NCBI GenBank assembly: GCA_015680685.1
Contig: MNCI01026334.1
Location: 181,137-245,136, forward strand
DNA: 64,000 bases
Origin: Gnetum montanum
Taxonomy: Eukaryota > Streptophyta > Gnetopsida > Gnetales > Gnetaceae
Direction: 5' to 3'
Every line of letters starts with the position of its first letter. Positions within the stretch are counted from its first letter, which is position 1. Position numbers and translations under genes: made by a program. This document shows, in pieces, positions 58,169 through 64,000 of the stretch. The notes under the pieces are model-generated. The model did no database searches, had not been told where the DNA came from, and was given only the letters and a program-made list of their open reading frames with translations.

Positions 58169-59519
58169 GGCTATAGTACTAAGAATGGCTTAAAATAGGC
58201 TATAAATAGTAAAATAGAGGTACATTCTAGTGAATGGAATTTAAAAAAATTTTAATTAAATAAAAATGACAAAAAGTGATGTATTTATTATAATTAGTAA
58301 GTGGGGGATAAGATGGGTTTACCCCCCTTAACAAGAATGGAAAGTTGAAAACGTTGGTGTCAAGCCTCATCCAAGTTGGCCTTCCAACTACCTCTACACT
58401 AGGTATGGTAGGGGTGGAAAAGAAGGGGGATGAGATAATGGAAACCTTACACCTTATAACTCAATGTTGATGAGGGAGAATGCTGAAAATAAAAGTGGAA
58501 AGTTTGGGTTTTCCTACTAAAAATTGGTTCTAGTAGGATACCAATTCTCTCATCTTGGAAAAAATGGAGGGGAAGCTAACTTCTAGAAGTTTGGAAATTT
58601 CTAGAAGGGCTGAACCACCCACTTTAAAAAATGAAATAAAATTGGCAGCAAAAAAAAAGCAAAGGATGGAAAGACTTTAATGTTGGCCTTGGAGGAAAAA
58701 ATTCATAGCAAATGTTGTGAACAGTCACCACGCAACCACTTGCAACTTCCATGTTGTAGTTTTGGTCACAAAGGGGGAAGGGTAGCATTGATCTTTTAGG
58801 AGTTTCAACTACAAAAATATGGGAACAGGCTTTCAATTTGTAATTCTAGTTTTGGAGAAGTTGGTGTTAAGCCTCTCCCATGTTGGACTTCCTAACTGCT
58901 TCTACATTGCGTATGGTAGGGGGAAGAAGGAGAGGTGAGATAATGAGAATCTCACACCTCCTAACCCAACATTGATAGGGAAGAAAGGCTAAAAAATAAA
59001 AGTGGAAGGTTGGTATTTCTTCAATAAAATTAGTTTTAGTAGGCTACTAACTTTCTTAGCTTAGAAAGATGGGGGCAAGCCAAGTTTCAAAAGTTAGATG
59101 GTTTCCAAAATGGTTGAACCACCCACTTTAGAAACTAGAGAAATTGTTTGAAAAATTCATAGTAGGTGTTGTGAAATTTTAGCACCAAAACCACCTGTAA
59201 CTTCCCTGCTAAGGTTTTTGCTATAGGGGAATTTTGGTAGCCAAGGGGGATAAAGAAATGCTCCCAAAAAAAAAACCAATGCTGGATTTAGAAATTTATA
59301 GCAACTACTATAAAAATTTCAAAGCCCAAACTCCTACCACTCCCATGTTGGGTTTTGGGAGTAGAGGAGGATGAATTGCAATGTTGATTGTGAGGCATAT
59401 TTGAAGGTTTTTGTTGCAAAAATCAAGAAAACACTTGCAAATGTAAACATTGACAATGGAAAAGAATAGATCTGATCATTGAAATTAGGCAAAGGCCCTT
59501 CTTTTAGCACCAAGAAAAC
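58169..59519 (-). other. Leader of element A with a tandem duplication
   Basis: Non-coding, between the 5' LTR and gag. Two copies of a block of about 400-500 bases: about 58348-58857 and 58858-59230. Both contain GTTGGTGTCAAGCCTC / GTTGGTGTTAAGCCTC, GGTATGGTAGGGG, GAACCACCCACTTTA and AAAATTCATAGCA phrases in the same order. Primer-site candidate TTCTTGGTGCTAAAAGAAGG on the minus strand at the LTR edge (59519-59495). Confidence 0.6.
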
Positions 59520-60313
59520 TGTTGCGACTGAAAACCTTGATTGCTGGAAAAACTGAAGGTCCTCAATGTAGTAATTACTAAACCCACAAATCCCCATGGC
59601 CTCCATGAAAAAATGGAATTTGAGGCACCATGACCGGTTTGACAGATCAACCAGGGACTTACAAAGTGCAAATCATGGTGAACGAAATGCAAAACTGATA
59701 GTAGATCTAAATAATGCACAAATAATAAAAAAATGTATTTTGTACATAAAATCCAAAACTTAAAAATTTATCAAGAAAAAATAAAGAATAAGTTAGAGAA
59801 AATGTGTACAAATGGTGCTTGGATGAGCAAACAAGGGAGGGTTCACTAGTGCAAGAGGTCAAAGCCCGTTGAAGCTTATGTAATCCGCTCCATGATTTGG
59901 GTGCTAATACACTTCTAATGCTTTCAAACCTTCCTCAGCTGCAACCTCAGATTTGCAACATTGGTTATGATGGAAATTGAGAAGTGTAAAAAATTGAAGC
60001 TACCCAAATGCTCTACACTAGGAGTTGGCAATCCTAGGAGTGTAATGTCGAGCTTGAAAATTCAAAAATCCCAAACCTAGTTACAATGCCACAAGGTCAT
60101 AGGGTGTATACACTGGGTTCAAGAGGATAGTATGGAAACTTGTAAAAACTCTTGAGTGCTTGAGAATTCCCAAGTTTAGAATTGTGAACAATTTTTTGTG
60201 CAAAAGTGTATGTAACTATTAAAGTGTTTGAATGCCAAAAGTTGTTGAACTTTTTGAAAATTATAGAACTATCGCGTAAAATTGTGGAATCTATAAATGG
60301 TGTATGGGGCTAG

Positions 60314-60321
60314 TATTTATA
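60314..60321 (-). promoter_or_regulatory. TATA box in A 5' LTR
   Basis: TATAAATA on the minus strand, equivalent to 7648-7655. Confidence 0.5.
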
Positions 60322-60399
60322 GGCTTTGGGCCATAAATGGGACTACAAAATGGCTACCAAATTTAGGTGAGATTGGTGCCCTTTCTTTTTTTTCTTTGT

Positions 60400-60431
<32 letters not shown>
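60400..60431 (+). repeat. 32-base G homopolymer
   Basis: Uninterrupted G run; the length may be unreliable. The partner LTR has GGGGGTGGAAGAGGGGGAGG-type sequence (7735-7785). Confidence 0.85.
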
Positions 60432-60432
<1 letters not shown>

Positions 60433-61120
60433 AGGTTACGATACATAGTAAGTGCTTCCCCCCATGGTCATTTTTTTTACTATAAATAATAACTAGGGCA
60501 CACTGTCCATGCTAGAGATGAATCTTTCACAATGAGCTCTCCACCATGCTTTTTGAAGTGGTTGGTCAATGTTTAAGTACCTAAAGTATTGAAATCTAGC
60601 TATTGTCACTTCCATGCTGGCTGATGCAATTTTCAATGCTAGGGGTGAAGACTCTACACTAGGGGGAAACTTCCACGTTGAAGGGGGGGTGAGGGGTGGG
60701 GGGAGGGGAGGTTTGTAGGTTGTGCATGTGGTCTCCATGCTAAAGGGGGAAAGTTTCCAAAACCTCCATCCTTCCACACTGGTGTTACATGAGATTTACC
60801 CCCTTGCATGTGTTTCCAACGTAGAAAAGTGTATACCCCCCATAAAACCCATCAAATTACCTTTTTGTTATTTTGAAAGGCATTTTTGATCCCCCCCACC
60901 CCCATGCCAAAATATAGATACTAGGTGACTTTTTTTCACTTGGGAAGTAAGGCTTTGACCACTTATGAAGCATTTTTCAGTCCCAAAAGTATAAAGTATG
61001 TGAAATTCCCCACTGTGGATTACAAACTTCATAGTTACAATGAAGTTGTGCCTTGAGTTTCATGGGGTGAAAGCTACATGATGAATATGGCTATAACATG
61101 AAAATTTTTATGGTATTTTA

Positions 61121-61649
61121 GGATCTTCTTATAGTCTTGGAGTTTCCAAAAACTTCTCGAAATTCATACAATTGCTACCCAATGGCTAATGTAGACGTCT
61201 TCATTGTCGTAGAGATTTCTACTTGAGATTGGCCCCAATTTTGGAGAGACATCTCCTTTGAAAGTGGAATGTCTCTTTTCAGATGTATCTAGGGAGACAT
61301 CTACTTTGTGATGGAGACGTCTCCTAAAAATAATAGACATCTCCTCAACTTTTGTTCCTTATCTTCAGAGGCTTTCTCCCATCGATTTGCCTTGTTACCA
61401 ATCCTCAAAGCATCTTAATTTGATCCATAGCATTGGTTTTCATTCATGCTCTTATCTTGTCATCCCAACATAATTCTTGTTTTGAAGTCTTGGTTCTTCT
61501 TGTCACCTCAACATAGCTCTCATTCTAATTCAAAATTTCTCTTCATCTTGATCTCATCATGCTCTTGATCTACCCTTACACCTGCAAGGCAATACAAACA
61601 CATTTTTTACATTCTACATTTTTTTAAGTTTTTGACATACCAAAAGGTT
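61121..61649 (-). mobile_element. Putative Ty1/copia-type 3' LTR
   Basis: The minus strand would start TGTTAACCTTTTGG at 61649, next to the polypurine tract. No coding. Includes repeated AGACATCTCC / GGAGACGTCTCC phrases (61245-61345). The lower end is hidden by element A, and no partner LTR is in the window. Confidence 0.4.
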
Positions 61650-61670
61650 AACAATCTCCCCCTTTTTGGT
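61650..61670 (-). promoter_or_regulatory. Copia-like polypurine tract
   Basis: Minus strand CCAAAAAGGGGGAGATTGTTAAC, the common form AAGGGGGAGATTGTT seen at the end of many plant Ty1/copia elements. Confidence 0.55.
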
Positions 61671-64000
61671 GATGTCCAAAACTTGAGAAAATGGGTGAGC
61701 ATAATATATGATAACCAATAAAAGAAAAAACATTTGTGTGTGTGTAGCATGTTACAATTTGTTTTATCTTCATTAATGTACATAAACCTATCTTCAAAGA
61801 TATATCATAAAAGAGCAAAATCTTGTAGTATGCATGATCAATATCACAAAAACTCTTCCCATTTCTTGCATAACATCTAGAAAGAGGAGATCATGAAAAG
61901 TACCTATCCAAACATTTGCAAAAATGTTCCATAAGATAAATGTTCATAACATCATATGACAATCCCATAGAGATACAAACATTTAGCTAAGGATGAAAAT
62001 TAGTCGAATAGTACACATCTCTTAGCATTGATTTCATAGCGTTGATGGTGTCAAATCAATTTCCATTAAGAGCTACCCCTTATCTATTTACAAAGTTAAA
62101 ATTAATGAGCCACAACTAATTCAAACACAATTAAGCCAAGCTAGAAGTATTTAAAACCAAAGGCCAAAGTCCAAGGTTTGAGCATTGAGAATCATGTAAC
62201 ATATCTTTTGAACCAATTATCCCATAGTGACAAATAAACCAATATCTCATGATTCTATATTCACCCAATATTCTACTCCTTTTGAAGCTTCAAAAACACA
62301 ATAAGGCATAGTAATTCCATGGCAAGAGAGTAAATACATGCTTGTTCCACTTTCAAGAGTTAGATCAAATACTCATAAGAAAGGTCAAAACAACACAACT
62401 TATCATGCTAAATATCTCAAAAATAGCCAAATAGGTTCTTAACAAGATGTCCATAAAGCAATTTGTATATATCCATGTAAATTTTAAATACCAACAACAA
62501 GAAATACATCACAAGGTACAATATCCAAAAGATATCTTGACTAAAATTTAACTCATACTTTTACCTTGGATACTTTACCATACTCTTAAATGAATAGTCC
62601 TCTTCTTGCTTATTTTTAGATGTGGGTGTTGGAATGTAAAGTTTTGCTACTTGAGTGTCTTTTGGTAAAATTCTCAAAAGAATTCCCCTACACCGATGGC
62701 CTATAAGTTGATAATTTTTTATGACGTACAGGCTCCCCCTACATACATGCTTATTGTTCTCCCTAGCCTCTTTAGCCATAATACATCTGTTGTAGAGAGA
62801 TTTGTTTTCTCCCTTGAGCCTTTTAGGATCTTCATGTTGCATAGAAATTCTAAGATCAAGTATGGATACTAAGGTCTCCCATTAGTAAATCCTTTCAACA
62901 ACAAAGATGCAAATATTTTTAATTTTTATTTTAGGTAATTTCTTCCTAGACAACCAATAAGGAATCTATTTTGAAGCAAAGGACTATGTGATTAGACATT
63001 GAGGATCCAAAAATCATAGTATCAACTACAATCTTCAACTTTTACAATGCATCTATTGCTTGAACATTTATTTATGGATCACTTTTCCTACCTACTTTTA
63101 AATGAGAAATTTGATATCAAAATGAGATTTCTTAAATGTAGATGAGACATCTAACTATTAGAGTAGACATCTATCTTGCCATGGCCAAAAATAAAGATGT
63201 TTGTTTTGAGGTCTAAAACTTCCAAATACCTCAAAAAAAGTCCCCATAGCCCCCCAAAACCTCATAGACTTGTGAAAATAAGTCTAAAACATCCTCAAAC
63301 ATGGAAAAACACTTTTAAATCATCATAAAAAATCAACACAAGAAAACACACATTCATTAAGAATTACACAAGGGCTAGGTGATGTCTCCATAAATTTGGA
63401 GTGTCATATCAAGTTAGAGACTTTTGAAAGAAAGGCCTTTCATTAATAGTACTTTATGATAAAGATAACAAATATTCTTAAGGAATTTCTTTTGAAATTT
63501 TTTTTTTTAGAAGATACATGAATTACATTAAAGGTACCAATTTAAATTCTTCAATTACCATACATCAAAAATCATTTAAAAACAATTGAACTTTATGATT
63601 TCACAAGGAAGCAACAATGCCATAGATTAATTAAGAGTTTGGAGCACAAGACATATATGTTTGAATAGAAATAAACATTCAAAAAAGTGCTTTTAGTCTA
63701 TGAATTATAGTCAAGGTCTTTAAACCACTTTAGACCACTATATATTCTAATTAAGAGCATGATTTATCAACAAGAACATTAAAAGCAACACAAGTAGGAT
63801 ATTTTAGTATATTATAGCTTCAAAAAATTGCAAGATTAAGTGGAAATTTCTTTGAATTTCCAAATATTTCCAATAGCTTTCATTCAACCATAAAAATAAA
63901 TTAATCTAGTCTAATCTTATCACATCAAGAAATAATGATTATACCTCTACTTACCGTTACTTACCTTGTTTGCTGATGGAGATCAAGATGTCTAAGGAGA
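61671..64000 (-). other. Internal 3' part of a copia-like element, unassigned
   Basis: AT-rich, with one minus frame at 62842-62561 (93 codons, MQHEDPKRLKGENKSLYNRC) that I cannot place in a family. AGACATCT phrases recur near 63150-63175, as in the putative LTR. No RT or integrase motif is seen before the window ends. Confidence 0.35.

Larger units (their letters stand above)
6827..61120 (-). mobile_element. Element A: Tat/Ogre-like Ty3/gypsy, host of nested insertions
   Basis: A large minus-strand retrotransposon assembled from two halves. The upper half has a 5' LTR and gag-protease (58168 downward); the lower half has RT, two RNase H domains, integrase, polypurine tract and 3' LTR. The LTRs (59520-61120 and 6827-8436) align over their full length, same orientation, and end like TGAAACACC...CAACA. 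Removing B, C and D2 leaves about 17 kb, normal for Ogre/Tat. The reading frame is restored across both the B and C insertion sites when one target-duplication copy is kept, which confirms the host is continuous there. Odd: about 5.4 kb between protease and RT holds a satellite-like array and a captured gene fragment. The flanking 5-mers (GTGGT; GGATC) do not match, so the outer ends are less sure, and a fusion of two relatives remains possible. Confidence 0.65.
59520..61120 (-). repeat. 5' LTR of element A
   Basis: 1601 bp, aligning with 6827-8436. The minus-strand start is mutated (TAAAATACCATAAAAATTTT; partner TGAAACACC), and it ends AGTCGCAACA. TATAAATA at 60314-60321. A 32-base G run on the plus strand at 60400-60431 replaces a mixed G-rich tract of the partner. 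Confidence 0.8.

Noticed and set aside
61671-64000. RNA genes or a cellular gene at the right end
   Set aside because: No tRNA-like or rRNA-like sequence, and frames are short; copia-like signals explain the left part.

Overview
The window looks like nuclear intergenic DNA of a seed plant with a large, retrotransposon-bloated genome. It is AT-rich, carries almost no intact gene, and is filled by decayed plant-type Ty3/gypsy LTR retrotransposons of the Athila-like and Tat/Ogre-like kinds. I found no rRNA, tRNA, CRISPR array, prokaryotic operon or virus. The only cellular genes visible are wreckage: a stearoyl-ACP desaturase pseudogene (about 1.13-1.58 kb, minus) and a fragment resembling a plant NIF/CTD-type HAD phosphatase (38.44-38.85 kb, plus) that sits inside a retrotransposon.

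Layout. 1-620 is LTR-like sequence with a minisatellite. 630-2260 is gene-like debris with the desaturase pseudogene. 2.3-6.2 kb is an Athila-like fragment on the minus strand (gag, protease, RT, RNase H). 6827-61120 is best read as one Tat/Ogre-like element, 'A', on the minus strand: 5' LTR 59520-61120, gag-protease, a tandem-repeat region, RT plus two RNase H domains, integrase, 3' LTR 6827-8436. Others have inserted into it. Element B (9958-32254, minus, Athila-like) sits in A's pol with a perfect AATGG target duplication. Element D (18194-27553, plus) sits inside B's RT gene, giving a three-level nest. Element C (39871-46289, plus, a pol-deleted relative of B) lies downstream of A's protease with the duplication CTTAT. 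Element D2 (49151-57561, plus) lies in A's gag. From 61.1 kb to the end is probably a Ty1/copia-type 3' end on the minus strand.

How they relate. A, D and D2 share LTR termini (TGAAACACC...TTACA type), the polypurine tract (AAAGAGGGGC-Y-A), a primer-site-like sequence and a homologous gag-protease. Only A has RT, RNase H and integrase. D and D2 therefore look like non-autonomous gag-protease elements whose mobilising partner is of the A type. B and C share LTRs ending TGATGAG/CTCATCA and a primer site matching tRNA-Asp. B also keeps a continuous but stop-riddled frame of about 870 codons between pol and its 3' LTR, the place where Athila elements carry their env-like ORF.

All ORFs are broken by stops, frameshifts or lost catalytic residues, so nothing here appears functional today. 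Three single Ns, each flanked by a near-perfect 46-57 bp direct duplication, look like assembly joins in which contig overlap was not collapsed.
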